A stretch of 64,000 bases of DNA from Chryseobacterium cucumeris (GCF_001593385.1 NZ_LUVZ01000046.1:124001-188000), one strand, 5' to 3'. Positions 1 to 8,221 are shown, counted from the stretch's first letter. A program made the numbers and translations. The notes: generated from the sequence alone by a model not told the origin.

Positions 1-500
1 TTCTTCAGCAGGAAATGGAAATTTTACCGGATGAAAATGCCGGAAGCCTTCATGACCGACTCATGGAAATGGGCTCAGGCCTTGTGGTTAAGACATTGGA
101 TGGTCTTGCCGAAAATGCTATTGAAGAGAAACCTCAGCCCCATGTAGAACATCCTAAAAATGCTTATAAAATTTTCAAGGAAGATACGAGGATCAATTGG
201 GAACAGCCTTCAAAAACCATTCATCAGTTTATTCTGGGAATGTCGCCTTATCCTGCAGCTTTCACCACTTTAAAGATTGACAACGAAGAAAAAGGATTAA
301 AAATATTCGGGGGTAAATTTGAACTTGTTGGCCACGGAAAACCAGCTGGAAGTCTTGATATTTCTAAGAATGAATTTAAAATCTATACTCAGGACGGAAT
401 CTATTATCCGCTGGAGCTTCAGTTAGAAGGTAAAAAAAGAATGTTGGTAAAAGATTTTCTAAATGGTTTCCGAAACTTTGACGGAATTGCATTAGCCTAA
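1..500 (+). CDS. fmt: Methionyl-tRNA formyltransferase, C-terminal part (cut by window edge)
   Basis: Formylates Met on the initiator tRNA using 10-formyl-tetrahydrofolate. The frame is open leftward through the window edge (LQQE is read before the internal ATG at base 15), so about 165 C-terminal residues are present. They cover the tail of the catalytic domain and the C-terminal tRNA-binding domain, recognised from INWEQPSKTIHQFILGMSPY followed by the usual beta-rich segment and the ending KDFLNGFRNFDG. The gene stops shortly before a strong bidirectional terminator. The catalytic Asn-His-Asp region lies outside the window, so activity cannot be judged here. Family identity is secure from the C-terminal domain. 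Confidence 0.93.
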   Translation, partial: LQQEMEILPDENAGSLHDRLMEMGSGLVVKTLDGLAENAIEEKPQPHVEHPKNAYKIFKEDTRINWEQPSKTIHQFILGMSPYPAAFTTLKIDNEEKGLKIFGGKFELVGHGKPAGSLDISKNEFKIYTQDGIYYPLELQLEGKKRMLVKDFLNGFRNFDGIALA

Positions 501-521
501 AAAATAAGATCATTATACATA

Positions 522-565
522 AAAAAGTCCCAAAAGTATTTACAGATAGACTTTTGGGACTTTTT
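522..565. terminator. Bidirectional terminator between fmt and the Crp/Fnr gene
   Basis: A 16-bp perfect stem (AAAAAGTCCCAAAAGT pairing with ACTTTTGGGACTTTTT) closes a 12-base loop. A and T runs at its two ends give a U-run in both directions, which suits the convergent genes on either side. Confidence 0.85.
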
Positions 566-577
566 AATTTTCAGTCA

Positions 578-1159
578 TCAACTTTTACTCACAATTTTCT
601 TCCGGATTCTGCTTATAAACTCAGGTGTCACTCCCAGATAGGCTGCAATCTGAATATTGGTAAGACGGCTTGCTGTCTGTGGATAATCTTTTAAAAACTC
701 AACATAGCGTTCATCTGAAGGTTTGCTTAGATTATCAATAATTCTACGCTGTAGGGCAATAATTGATTTTTGAAATTTAAGCCTCATTAATCTTTCAATC
801 TCCGGCATTTCAGCATACAGTTTTTCTTTGTCTTTTTTGGGAATAAGAAGGATTTCACTATCCTCAAGCGCCTGAATATTGAGTTTTGAGGGAATGCGGT
901 TTACAAAACTATCAATATCGGAGATCCACCAGTTTTCAATTCCAAAATACAATATCTGTTCGGCTGCATTATGATGGGTATGAAAAACTTTAAAACATCC
1001 GCTAACGACAAACCCTTCAAATTCGCAAATTTCACCTTCTTTTAAGAGGAATTCTTTTTTCTTGATTTTCCTTAAACTGAAAGCACTGCAGTATTTCTCC
1101 AGCTTTTCATCTGAAATTTCAATATAGCCCCGGATATGTTTTTTTAAAGATTCAGTCAT
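578..1159 (-). CDS. Crp/Fnr family transcriptional regulator
   Basis: A 193-residue regulator with an N-terminal cyclic-nucleotide-binding-like beta-roll (about residues 25-120) and a C-terminal winged helix-turn-helix, seen as LTNIQIAAYLGVTPEFISRI near residue 170. No Cys cluster for an Fe-S centre is visible, so it is not an obvious FNR-type oxygen sensor. Many short Flavobacteria proteins of this type have no known ligand. It stands alone: fmt converges on it, and the ribB-type gene upstream has its own terminator in between. Family call is firm; target genes and effector cannot be read from the sequence. Confidence 0.88.
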   Translation of the reverse strand: MTESLKKHIRGYIEISDEKLEKYCSAFSLRKIKKKEFLLKEGEICEFEGFVVSGCFKVFHTHHNAAEQILYFGIENWWISDIDSFVNRIPSKLNIQALEDSEILLIPKKDKEKLYAEMPEIERLMRLKFQKSIIALQRRIIDNLSKPSDERYVEFLKDYPQTASRLTNIQIAAYLGVTPEFISRIRKKIVSKS

Positions 1160-1175
1160 GGTTTAAAAAATAAAA

Positions 1176-1200
1176 AAGGTTTAGAAAAATCCTAAACCTT
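1176..1200 (-). terminator. Terminator downstream of the ribB-type gene
   Basis: A 9-bp stem AAGGTTTAG / CTAAACCTT is followed on the minus strand by a run of T, as expected for the end of the minus-strand gene at 1261-2382. Confidence 0.65.
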
Positions 1201-1215
1201 ATATTTTATATTACA

Positions 1216-1254
1216 AACAGTCATTTATTATGAAAAAATTCATTATTGACTGTT
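1216..1254. other. Long inverted repeat just after the ribB-type gene
   Basis: AACAGTCA and TGACTGTT (8 of 8) enclose a second pair ATGAA / TTCAT. The structure begins 7 bases after the stop codon and precedes the terminator at 1176-1200, so it may be an RNA 3'-end stability element. There is no T-run, so it is not itself an intrinsic terminator. Confidence 0.4.
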
Positions 1255-1260
1255 CATTTA

Positions 1261-2382
1261 CTAGAGTTGTACCATCTCAGTAACCTCTACATCATATCCT
1301 CCAACCTGAGGTTTGATATTAGGGTTTTGAGTGATTACTTTAAACTTGTTGATTCCTAAATTCTTAAGGATCTGCGTTCCGATTCCATAATCTCTGTAGT
1401 TGTAGGCCAGTGTAGGATGCTGCTCCTGACCGTCCTGATAGTTCAGGAACTGCTGAAGTTTTCTCAATGTATTTTCAGAATTAGAAACATTGTTGATGAA
1501 AATAATAGCTCCTTTTCCAGCCTCATTAACCATATTGGTTACTTTTTCCAACAGGGGTTTCTCCCCATTATTTAATCTTGTCAATACATCAAAATAAGAA
1601 TCTGAAGACTGTACTCTTACCAAAACAGGCTCATCTACCGTCCAAGCTCCTTTTGTCAATGCAAAGTGGATCTGGTCATTGGAAGTTTCTCTGAAAGCAT
1701 AAAAATCAAAATCACCGTAGTGCGTTTTTACTTTTTTCTCTTCAAGTCTTTCTACCAGATTTCCTTTTTTAAGCTGATAGTGGATAAGATCTTCAATAGA
1801 AACGATCTTCATATCGTGTTTTTGGGCAAAAGCATGAAGTTCAGGCAGACGGGACATTGTACCATCTTCATTCATGATCTCGCAGATCACACCTCCTTCT
1901 TTCAATCCTGCTAAATTCGTAAGATCGATGGCCGCTTCAGTATGTCCGGCTCTTTTCAATACTCCTCCTTTTCTTGCACGAAGCGGGAAAATGTGGCCAG
2001 GTCTCATAAAATCTGTAGGCTTGGATTTTTCATCCATCAATGCTAAAATTGTTTTTGCTCTGTCACTTGCAGAAATTCCGGTAGATGTTCCGTTACCCAG
2101 AAGGTCAACTGATACGGTGAAAGCAGTTTCCTTAGGATCGCTGCTTCTGCTTACCATCACTTCAAGTCCAAGCTCATCACATCTTTTTTCAGGAAGCGGC
2201 ATACAGATCAGCCCTCTTCCGTGAAGAGCCATAAAATTGATAATTTCCGGCGTTGTCAGTTCTGCCGCGCAAAGAAAATCACCTTCATTTTCTCTGTCTT
2301 CATCATCTACTACTATGATTATTTTACCATTTCTAAGGTCTTCGATAGCCTCTGGAATAGTATTTAATTTAATATCGGACAT
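1261..2382 (-). CDS. ribBA: 3,4-dihydroxy-2-butanone-4-phosphate synthase with degenerate GTP cyclohydrolase II domain
   Basis: 373 residues with the RibBA domain order. The N-terminal RibB half (about 1-200) looks active: DDEDRENEGD, the GTSTGISASDRA segment, RPGHIFPLRAR and HTEA are all present. This half makes the four-carbon unit of riboflavin from ribulose 5-phosphate. The C-terminal half (about 205-373) keeps the fold landmarks YRDYGIGTQIL and LVRVQSSDS. However, the zinc-binding cysteines of GTP cyclohydrolase II (normally within HSECLTGDVFGSLRCDCG) are replaced by QSSDSYFDVLTRLNNGE, and RQEGRGIG is replaced by NNVSNSEN. The second activity is therefore probably lost, and a separate ribA should exist elsewhere. 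It is a single gene with its own promoter and terminator. Confidence 0.92.
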   Translation of the reverse strand: MSDIKLNTIPEAIEDLRNGKIIIVVDDEDRENEGDFLCAAELTTPEIINFMALHGRGLICMPLPEKRCDELGLEVMVSRSSDPKETAFTVSVDLLGNGTSTGISASDRAKTILALMDEKSKPTDFMRPGHIFPLRARKGGVLKRAGHTEAAIDLTNLAGLKEGGVICEIMNEDGTMSRLPELHAFAQKHDMKIVSIEDLIHYQLKKGNLVERLEEKKVKTHYGDFDFYAFRETSNDQIHFALTKGAWTVDEPVLVRVQSSDSYFDVLTRLNNGEKPLLEKVTNMVNEAGKGAIIFINNVSNSENTLRKLQQFLNYQDGQEQHPTLAYNYRDYGIGTQILKNLGINKFKVITQNPNIKPQVGGYDVEVTEMVQL

Positions 2383-2400
2383 TTTTACTTTTTATTTGTG

Positions 2401-2432
2401 CAAAGATACTCATAAAAATAAGCATCTGCCAA
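2401..2432 (-). promoter_or_regulatory. Bacteroidota-type promoter for the ribB-type gene
   Basis: On the minus strand TTG (2430-2432) lies 21 bases upstream of TATCTTTG (2401-2408), an exact TAnnTTTG -7 box. It sits 18 bases upstream of the ATG. The 68-bp gap is too short for an FMN riboswitch. Confidence 0.7.
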
Positions 2433-2450
2433 TTAATTATGTATGGTTTA

Positions 2451-3455
2451 TTACGCTTTGGATAAAGAGTCTGCAGCCTCTCTGAAAATCTCGTAAGATC
2501 TCAATCTTTTCTGATGATCGTAGATATGTGAATTGATCATCAGTTCATCCACCTGGAATCTTTCCTGGAAATCTTTAAGCTTTTCCTGAACTTCAGCCTT
2601 ATCTCCGATAAAAGTATATCTCAGTTTCTGTAAAACCATAGATTTTTCCATTGGCGACCAGATTTCATCCATATCATCCACGGGTGGAGCAAAAGGTTTT
2701 CTGTCGTTTCTTACAATATTGATGAATGCCTGGAATAAAGTGGTGGAAATTTTATGAGCTTCCTCAGAAGTTTCAGCCGCTACCCCATTTACACACGCAA
2801 TGATATAAGGTTTATCCAGATATTTTGACGGTTCGAAATGTTCTCTGTATATTTTAAAAGCCATTTCCATCTGCTCAGGTGCAAAATGTCCCGCAAATGC
2901 ATAAGGCAGCCCTAGTTCTGCAGCCAGCCATGCACTGTCTGTACTTGACCCCAGAATATATAGCGGAATATCCAATCCTTCTCCCGGAATGGCACGAACC
3001 ATCGCCTCTGAATTTTCTTTTGAAAAATATCTTTGAAGTTCGAGGATCTGTCTTGGAAACTGTTCATTGATGATGGCTGGATTCCTTCCCAACGCTTGTG
3101 CTGTCAAGCCATCTGTTCCCGGAGCTCTTCCTAATCCAAGGTCAATCCTTCCCGGAAACAGAGATTCCAGAGTACCAAATTGTTCTGCAATGATCAGAGA
3201 ACTGTGGTTAGGAAGCATAATTCCTCCTGAACCTACTCTGATTGTTTTCGTTCCATTGGCAATGAAACCAATTAAAACAGAAGTTGCAGAGCTTGCAATA
3301 CTTTCCATATTGTGGTGTTCTGCCAGCCAGAATCTTTTATAATTTAAATTTTCAGCGTGATTAGCTAGTGATAAGCTGTCCTGAAAAGTATCATGAATGC
3401 TTTTACCTTGCTTTACCGGGGCAAGATCTAAAACAGAAATTTCAAAATTTTTCAT
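2451..3455 (-). CDS. LLM class flavin-dependent oxidoreductase (luciferase-like)
   Basis: 334 residues of the bacterial luciferase-like monooxygenase fold, an (alpha/beta)8 barrel using reduced FMN. Landmarks are RFWLAEHHNMESIASSATSV near residue 40, RVGSGGIMLPNH and LFPGRIDLGLGRAPGTDG, which match the YhbW-like group that carries no known substrate. The start at MKNFEISVLDLAPVKQGK agrees with the usual family N-terminus. The gene ends 68 bases upstream of the ribB-type start and may be followed by it, but ribB has its own promoter. The substrate cannot be inferred. Confidence 0.9.
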   Translation of the reverse strand: MKNFEISVLDLAPVKQGKSIHDTFQDSLSLANHAENLNYKRFWLAEHHNMESIASSATSVLIGFIANGTKTIRVGSGGIMLPNHSSLIIAEQFGTLESLFPGRIDLGLGRAPGTDGLTAQALGRNPAIINEQFPRQILELQRYFSKENSEAMVRAIPGEGLDIPLYILGSSTDSAWLAAELGLPYAFAGHFAPEQMEMAFKIYREHFEPSKYLDKPYIIACVNGVAAETSEEAHKISTTLFQAFINIVRNDRKPFAPPVDDMDEIWSPMEKSMVLQKLRYTFIGDKAEVQEKLKDFQERFQVDELMINSHIYDHQKRLRSYEIFREAADSLSKA

Positions 3456-3493
3456 GTTATGATGTTAATTTTTCTTTAATCTGAAAAACAAGG

Positions 3494-3501
3494 CAAATTT
3501 A
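3494..3501 (-). promoter_or_regulatory. -7 box upstream of the LLM oxidoreductase
   Basis: TAAATTTG on the minus strand fits TAnnTTTG, 38 bases from the ATG. No clear TTG -33 element is seen at the usual distance. Confidence 0.45.
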
Positions 3502-3716
3502 AAACATAAAAACTGCATTAGTTACTTTTTGTAATTAATAAAAACAATTGATCAGTTCAGGGAAAAACTATTGGAATGAAAATTTTGCTTACATCGTTTT
3601 ACCTATGTGATCTTAAAATTAAATAATCATATTAAAAAACATATTTTAACAAAAATAATTCAACAAAAAGAGATATATTTATTATATTCGTATACCAAAT
3701 TTTTAAAAATTTTAAT

Positions 3717-4565
3717 ATGAACAAAAAAACAAACAGCCTGTTTTATAAGCAGATGTTGACAGGAAAAACTGTCTTTATGAGTTTTCTTATTGCTGCAATA
3801 TTTTCGTCTTGTAGCAAAAACAATGAAGAAATTACTTCTGAAGCTCAAACCAATGCCTTCAACGCAGACAATGTAAAAAAAGGACAATTGAACGGCCAGG
3901 AAATTACCTATGAAAGAAAAAACGGAATGAATTTTTTCCAGGGAGATATTGTTCTTACCGACAAACAATTATCAGAAGGTAATGAAGTTAATAAAGGCGG
4001 TGCAAGCTATTCAAGATGGCCGAATGGTAAAATTTATTATACTATTGCCGGCAATATGGGTTCCATCAATGTTAACAAAATCAACTCTGCCATCAGCGAG
4101 TACAATAATAAAACGAATACACAGTGGATCTACCGTACCAACCAGGCTAATTATGTGGAATTTATTTTCGGAAGCTCATCAGGATCTGATGGCTGGGCTC
4201 ATATCGGATATCAGGGTGGAAAACAAACCATTTCTTTGGATCAGTATATTTCTGTAGGTTCAGTGATTCATGAAATGGGGCATACGGTAGGACTTTATCA
4301 TGAACATACGCGTAAAGACAGAGATCAATATGTAAAGATTCTGTGGAACAATATTCAAAATGGACAATCTTATAATTTCAACATCTATAATTCCGGAACA
4401 GATATAGGCCCGTTTAATATTAATTCTGTGATGATGTATTGGCCAACCTCTTATTCTAAAAATGGGTTACCAACAATTACCAGAGCTGACAACAGCAATT
4501 TTACTTATACCAGAACCGGATTTACTACCGGAGATATCAATACCATCAATGCGATGTATCCTTAA
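3717..4565 (+). CDS. Astacin-like M12A zinc metalloprotease, lipoprotein
   Basis: 282 residues. The N-terminus has a hydrophobic stretch ending in a lipobox (FLIAAIFSSC), so the mature protein is probably lipid-anchored. A short propeptide follows. The catalytic domain begins near residue 95 at SRWPNGKIYYTI, with the full astacin zinc signature HEMGHTVGLYHEHTRKDRD and a Met-turn SVMMY. This is the family of flavastacin of Elizabethkingia and Chryseobacterium relatives. It has no T9SS sorting domain, unlike the M4 protease at 10862. A degenerate -7 box, TATATTCG, lies at 3683-3690. The gene stands alone between divergent and convergent neighbours. Confidence 0.93.
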   Translation: MNKKTNSLFYKQMLTGKTVFMSFLIAAIFSSCSKNNEEITSEAQTNAFNADNVKKGQLNGQEITYERKNGMNFFQGDIVLTDKQLSEGNEVNKGGASYSRWPNGKIYYTIAGNMGSINVNKINSAISEYNNKTNTQWIYRTNQANYVEFIFGSSSGSDGWAHIGYQGGKQTISLDQYISVGSVIHEMGHTVGLYHEHTRKDRDQYVKILWNNIQNGQSYNFNIYNSGTDIGPFNINSVMMYWPTSYSKNGLPTITRADNSNFTYTRTGFTTGDINTINAMYP

Positions 4566-4592
4566 ATTTTTAAGAATCGTCTCTCCATAAAA

Positions 4593-4614
4593 AAAGAACT
4601 CTTATGAGTTCTTT
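4593..4614. terminator. Terminator between the astacin protease and the helicase
   Basis: AAAGAACTC-TTAT-GAGTTCTTT with A and T tracts on both sides. It overlaps the last codons of the minus-strand helicase gene and can serve both convergent genes. Confidence 0.75.
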
Positions 4615-6728
4615 TCTTTTTTATAATTATAATGATTGATTAAAATCCTGATTTCGTTAAATTCAAAATGGCTTGGCAGTGCATTCTTCCACTCGGTTAA
4701 TGTTTCATGTGGATTTTTATAGAATTCATCTTCAAAAGCCTTAATTTTATCCGAAGTAATGACTCGGGAAATATCCAGCAAGCCTTGTTCGGCAAATTTG
4801 GCAAGATGCCCAATAACGGTTTCTTTCACCAGCCCTCTTTCCAAGGCAATTTCTCCGATCGTTTTTCCCTGCTCAAACAGCTGGAAAGTTAAAACCTGTG
4901 ACGGAACTTTAGCAATTTTCAGATTGATTTCCTTATCATTCTTTTCATCTAAAAGTTTAGTTTCAAGTAAGTGAATATCTTTCAGACTGTTCAGATATTC
5001 TTCAATGTCTTCCAGCCAGCTTTTAAATTCTTCATTATATTGTTTTAAACCTTTCGCTCCTTTTATTTCAGCATAAAATTCTTTCAAAGGATCGAAAATC
5101 TTATTTCTGGTTTCTGTAAAAAAGAAATTAACCGCACCTTTTGATTTGCTTTCAATCTCGGACCATTCTTCTTTCTGTTCAATAAAATTATTGACTTTCT
5201 GAAAAATAATACGTTCCAGTTTCTCAAAGATTTTTCCAAGATTTACTGCTTCATGTTTTAACTGAAGATAAAGCTGTTTGGTTTTGACGTGGTCTATATT
5301 CTTGGTGACAATGGAAAGGTTATTCCACTCCTCCACTTCCTTTAAAAACCATGTACAGTCTAACGTACGCAATACTTTTCTGATGCTGTAATCATATTTT
5401 TCCTGATTTAAAATAGCTTCTACATGGTCATTGGCAATCGTATCTGTGTGGAAATGCAAAATTCTGTTATCCTTGAAAATAACTTCAGGGGTAATTTTTG
5501 ATTTTAAAACAATTCCTTCCAAAGTTCTGCAGCGGGATAAAGCTACATAGACCTGACCGGCAGTAAAACTCTTTCCTGCATCAATAATCACTTTATCAAA
5601 CGTTAATCCCTGACTTTTATGAATCGTAACCGCCCATGCTAATTTGATAGGAAACTGCTCGAAACTTCCCAACACTTCTTCCTGGATATTTTTATCAGTA
5701 TCAAGAAAATATTTTTTCTGTTCCCAGGTTTCTCTTTTGACAACAATTTCTCTTTCACTTTCATCCAGTACAACACGGATTTCATTTTCATCCAATCCGA
5801 TGATCTCGCCCAGCTTTCCGTTAAAATATTTCTTCTCACCGGAAATATCATTTCGGATAAACATGATCTGAGCTCCTATTTTCAGTTCTAAAAACTGTTC
5901 GTTCGGAAATTGATTTTCTTTAAAATCCCCTACCAACTTAGCTTCATACACCTGAGGATCAACTTTTATTTCTGCCAGTTTTTCCTGATTGATCTCATCT
6001 GCCATTTTGTTGTGAGAACACAGATATACATAGGATTCTTTTCCCATATCAAAGTCAGGATCATACCTTTCATTGAGATGATTAAAGTCTATATTATCCA
6101 CATCGCCGTCACGGATTGCATTCAGAATTTCCAGAAACTCTTCGTCAGATTGTCTGTATACTTTCGTCAGTTCAATGGTAACAATAGGAATTTCCTTAAT
6201 GGCATGGCTGTCAAAAAAGAAGGGTGAATTGTAATACATTTTCAGGATATGCTCATCCCTTACCACCGGAGGAAGCTGAAACAAATCTCCGATAAAGAGC
6301 ATCTGTACCCCTCCAAATCTCTGATTATTCCTTCTGATAAATCTCAAAGAAAAATCCATCATATCCAGAACATCAGCCCTCAACATTGAAACCTCATCAA
6401 TAATAATGATTTCAACCTCTCTTAGAAGCTTCAGCTTATCTTTACGGTATTTGAAATGAGGCATCAGATCGGCAATATTATTAGCCAAACTGGTATCTAT
6501 CCTTTCTGTAGTAGGAAGAAAGGTTCTCAACGGCAGCCCAAACATGGAATGGATTGTAACTCCACCTGCATTAATGGCAGCAATTCCCGTGGGAGCCACT
6601 ACAATATGCTTTTTCTTTGTACGCCTTACAAAATCATTAAGAAATGTCGTCTTTCCTGTTCCGGCTTTCCCGGTTAAAAAAACGCTTCTGTTCGTATATT
6701 CTATTAAGTCAAAAAAATGATTATTCAT
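4602..6728 (-). CDS. PIF1/RecD-like superfamily 1 helicase with C-terminal helix-turn-helix
   Basis: 708 residues from the ATG at 6728. The Walker A motif FLTGKAGTGKTTFL lies near residue 20, APTGIAAINAGGVTIHSMFG is motif Ia, IIIDEVSMLRADVLDMMD is Walker B, and AVTIHKSQGLTFDKVIID followed by YVALSRCRTLEGIVL are the C-terminal SF1B motifs. A coiled stretch (about 500-610) leads to an HTH_40-like tail, QGKTIGEIALERGLVKETVI. The organisation is that of the Bacteroidota AAA/PIF1 helicases with an HTH tail; its role is probably DNA repair or G4/R-loop processing (inference). A TTG nine bases upstream (6737) is unlikely as start because its bases form the end of a perfect -7 box. Confidence 0.9.
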   Translation of the reverse strand: MNNHFFDLIEYTNRSVFLTGKAGTGKTTFLNDFVRRTKKKHIVVAPTGIAAINAGGVTIHSMFGLPLRTFLPTTERIDTSLANNIADLMPHFKYRKDKLKLLREVEIIIIDEVSMLRADVLDMMDFSLRFIRRNNQRFGGVQMLFIGDLFQLPPVVRDEHILKMYYNSPFFFDSHAIKEIPIVTIELTKVYRQSDEEFLEILNAIRDGDVDNIDFNHLNERYDPDFDMGKESYVYLCSHNKMADEINQEKLAEIKVDPQVYEAKLVGDFKENQFPNEQFLELKIGAQIMFIRNDISGEKKYFNGKLGEIIGLDENEIRVVLDESEREIVVKRETWEQKKYFLDTDKNIQEEVLGSFEQFPIKLAWAVTIHKSQGLTFDKVIIDAGKSFTAGQVYVALSRCRTLEGIVLKSKITPEVIFKDNRILHFHTDTIANDHVEAILNQEKYDYSIRKVLRTLDCTWFLKEVEEWNNLSIVTKNIDHVKTKQLYLQLKHEAVNLGKIFEKLERIIFQKVNNFIEQKEEWSEIESKSKGAVNFFFTETRNKIFDPLKEFYAEIKGAKGLKQYNEEFKSWLEDIEEYLNSLKDIHLLETKLLDEKNDKEINLKIAKVPSQVLTFQLFEQGKTIGEIALERGLVKETVIGHLAKFAEQGLLDISRVITSDKIKAFEDEFYKNPHETLTEWKNALPSHFEFNEIRILINHYNYKKEKNS

Positions 6729-6734
6729 CTTCGT

Positions 6735-6742
6735 CAAAAATA
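6735..6742 (-). promoter_or_regulatory. -7 box abutting the helicase start
   Basis: TATTTTTG on the minus strand is an exact TAnnTTTG box whose last base is only 6 bases from the ATG at 6728, so the transcript would be leaderless or nearly so. No TTG -33 element is evident. Confidence 0.45.
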
Positions 6743-6810
6743 CGGAAATGAATTTGAATTTCTTACCTTGGCATAAGTTTTGAAAATTCTTAAAAAGAAA
6801 AAAGTTTATT

Positions 6811-7263
6811 GTGAAAAAATTATTCTTTCATATCCCGGCAATAGTATTGTGTACTACATTAACTTTAGTTTCGTGTAATACATCAAAGAGTGCCAATACC
6901 AATCTTCCTATTGATATTGCTGACAGACCTGCTGACGAGGAAAGTCAGAAATATGAACAGGCACAGCTGGATAGATTAAAAGCTTCTATTGAATCTGAAG
7001 TATCAGGAGAAAAATGTACGGATGCCAGCCAATGGGCATTTGCTCCTATGGGATCAAAAGCCTGCGGTGGACCTCAGCAATACATTGCCTACCCTAAGAA
7101 AATAGAAGCGATTTTCTTACCAAGGGTGAATGAGTATACGGATAAAGTGAAAGCTTTTAATGAAAAGTATAATATTACGTCTGACTGCATGATGATCGAG
7201 CCACCTACATCACTCAAATGTGTCAATGGCAAGATCAGACTTATTACACCGGATAATAATTAA
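6811..7263 (+). CDS. Small Cys-containing lipoprotein of unknown function
   Basis: 150 residues from a GTG start; the signal peptide ends with a lipobox (TLTLVSC). The mature part has a helical region (about 40-65) and a conserved-looking block CTDASQWAFAPMGSKACGGP, then IAYPKKIEAIFLPRVNEYTD and two further cysteines near the end (SDCMMIEPP, SLKC). Four cysteines outside the lipobox suggest two disulfides in the periplasm. Similar small lipoproteins with a KACGGP motif occur in Bacteroidota (from memory) without assigned function. A terminator follows; the gene is divergent from the helicase. Confidence 0.75.
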   Translation: MKKLFFHIPAIVLCTTLTLVSCNTSKSANTNLPIDIADRPADEESQKYEQAQLDRLKASIESEVSGEKCTDASQWAFAPMGSKACGGPQQYIAYPKKIEAIFLPRVNEYTDKVKAFNEKYNITSDCMMIEPPTSLKCVNGKIRLITPDNN

Positions 7264-7293
7264 CAATAAAGCAAAGGTTCTATATCAAATCGA

Positions 7294-7321
7294 AAAAGCT
7301 CTGTTTCAGAACAGAGCTTTT
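7294..7321 (+). terminator. Terminator after the small lipoprotein
   Basis: AAAAGCTCTGTT and AACAGAGCTTTT pair perfectly over 12 bp around a 4-base loop. Confidence 0.8.
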
Positions 7322-7346
7322 ATATTTATTTTTAAATAGATCAATG

Positions 7347-7620
7347 GTGAATTTTGCTTCGCAAATGGATGCCAAAAATAATTGACAAGCACAGCGAATT
7401 GACCATTGACCTTTCACTATTTTATAGTCAATAAGTGAATTTTGCTTCACAAGTGAATGGTGAATTCTGATCGCAAAAATTGACAAGCACAGCGAATTGA
7501 CTATTGACCTTTCACTATTTTATAGTCAATAAGTGAATTTTGCTTCGCAAGTGAATGGTGAATTCTGATCGCAAAAATTGACAAGCACAGCGAATTGACT
7601 ATTCATTATTCACTATTCAC
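7347..7620. repeat. Tandem repeat array, about three copies of a 98-bp unit
   Basis: The gap between the lipoprotein and the carbonic anhydrase (7264-7628) holds direct repeats beginning GTGAATTTTGCTTC at 7347, 7435 and 7533, and GACAAGCACAGCGAATTGA at 7384, 7482 and 7580. The spacing is exactly 98 bp between the last two units; the first is 88 bp with a divergent middle. Units also carry inverted pairs (ATTGACTAT / ATAGTCAAT and TTCACT / AGTGAA) that can fold. No spacer-like variable sequence is present, so this is not CRISPR. Chryseobacterium genomes carry dispersed intergenic repeats of similar look; the array seems to be a local expansion. Confidence 0.85.
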
Positions 7621-7628
7621 TTGACATT

Positions 7629-8165
7629 CTAAAATTGATGATCCTTCACATTCTCCTTATACCATGATGAATATTTGACATAGTTATCTGCAATTCTGTT
7701 CACTTCTCCTTCCAATAACTGAGCATTGATATCTTTTATTTTTCTTGCAGGAACTCCTCCCCAGACTTCTCCGGATTTAATGTGCGTTCCCTGAGTCACT
7801 ACAGAACCTGCTCCTACAATGGAGTTTTCTTCTACCAGACAATCATCCATCACAATAGCTCCCATTCCGATCAGTACATTATCTTTAATGGTACATCCAT
7901 GAACAATGGCATTATGTCCTATAGAAACATTGTTCCCGATATTCAAAGGATATTTCTGATACGTACAGTGCAGCATTGCATTGTCCTGAACATTCACTTT
8001 GTCCCCCATTTTGATATAGTGAACATCACCTCTGATCACTGCATTATACCAGACACTGCAGTCTTTTCCCATTGTAACATCGCCAATAATAGTTGCTGTT
8101 TCTGCTAAGAAAGTATTCTCTCCGATCTGTGGTGCTTTTCCTAAAAGCTGTTTTATTAGTGCCAT
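7629..8165 (-). CDS. Gamma-class carbonic anhydrase family protein
   Basis: 178 residues of left-handed beta-helix hexapeptide repeats, then a C-terminal helix. The metal-binding histidines appear in NVQDNAMLHC and IGHNAIVHG, and the core motif VWYNAVIRGDV is present, as in the YrdA/PaaY/CaiE group. Members are trimers that bind zinc or iron; some hydrate CO2 and others have no shown activity, so the enzyme call is by family only. The start MALIKQLLGKAPQIGENTFL is usual. The array of tandem repeats lies just downstream. Confidence 0.9.
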   Translation of the reverse strand: MALIKQLLGKAPQIGENTFLAETATIIGDVTMGKDCSVWYNAVIRGDVHYIKMGDKVNVQDNAMLHCTYQKYPLNIGNNVSIGHNAIVHGCTIKDNVLIGMGAIVMDDCLVEENSIVGAGSVVTQGTHIKSGEVWGGVPARKIKDINAQLLEGEVNRIADNYVKYSSWYKENVKDHQF

Positions 8166-8221
8166 AATATTTATTTGAAATGTAAAAATGTGCCCAATTG
8201 AAAATTACACTATCTTTTCTG

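Noticed and set aside
2383..2450. FMN riboswitch before the ribB-type gene
   Set aside because: The gap is only 68 bp and holds an ordinary promoter with no conserved RFN-element structure.
1666..2485. Plus-strand frames opposite the ribB-type gene
   Set aside because: They lie fully antisense to a gene with clear family motifs and show no motifs of their own.
7280..7486. Minus-strand 68-codon frame across the lipoprotein terminator
   Set aside because: It covers a terminator and the first tandem repeats, so it is a by-product of repeat sequence.
7347..7620. CRISPR array
   Set aside because: The repeats are direct and contiguous with no unique spacers; no cas gene is present.
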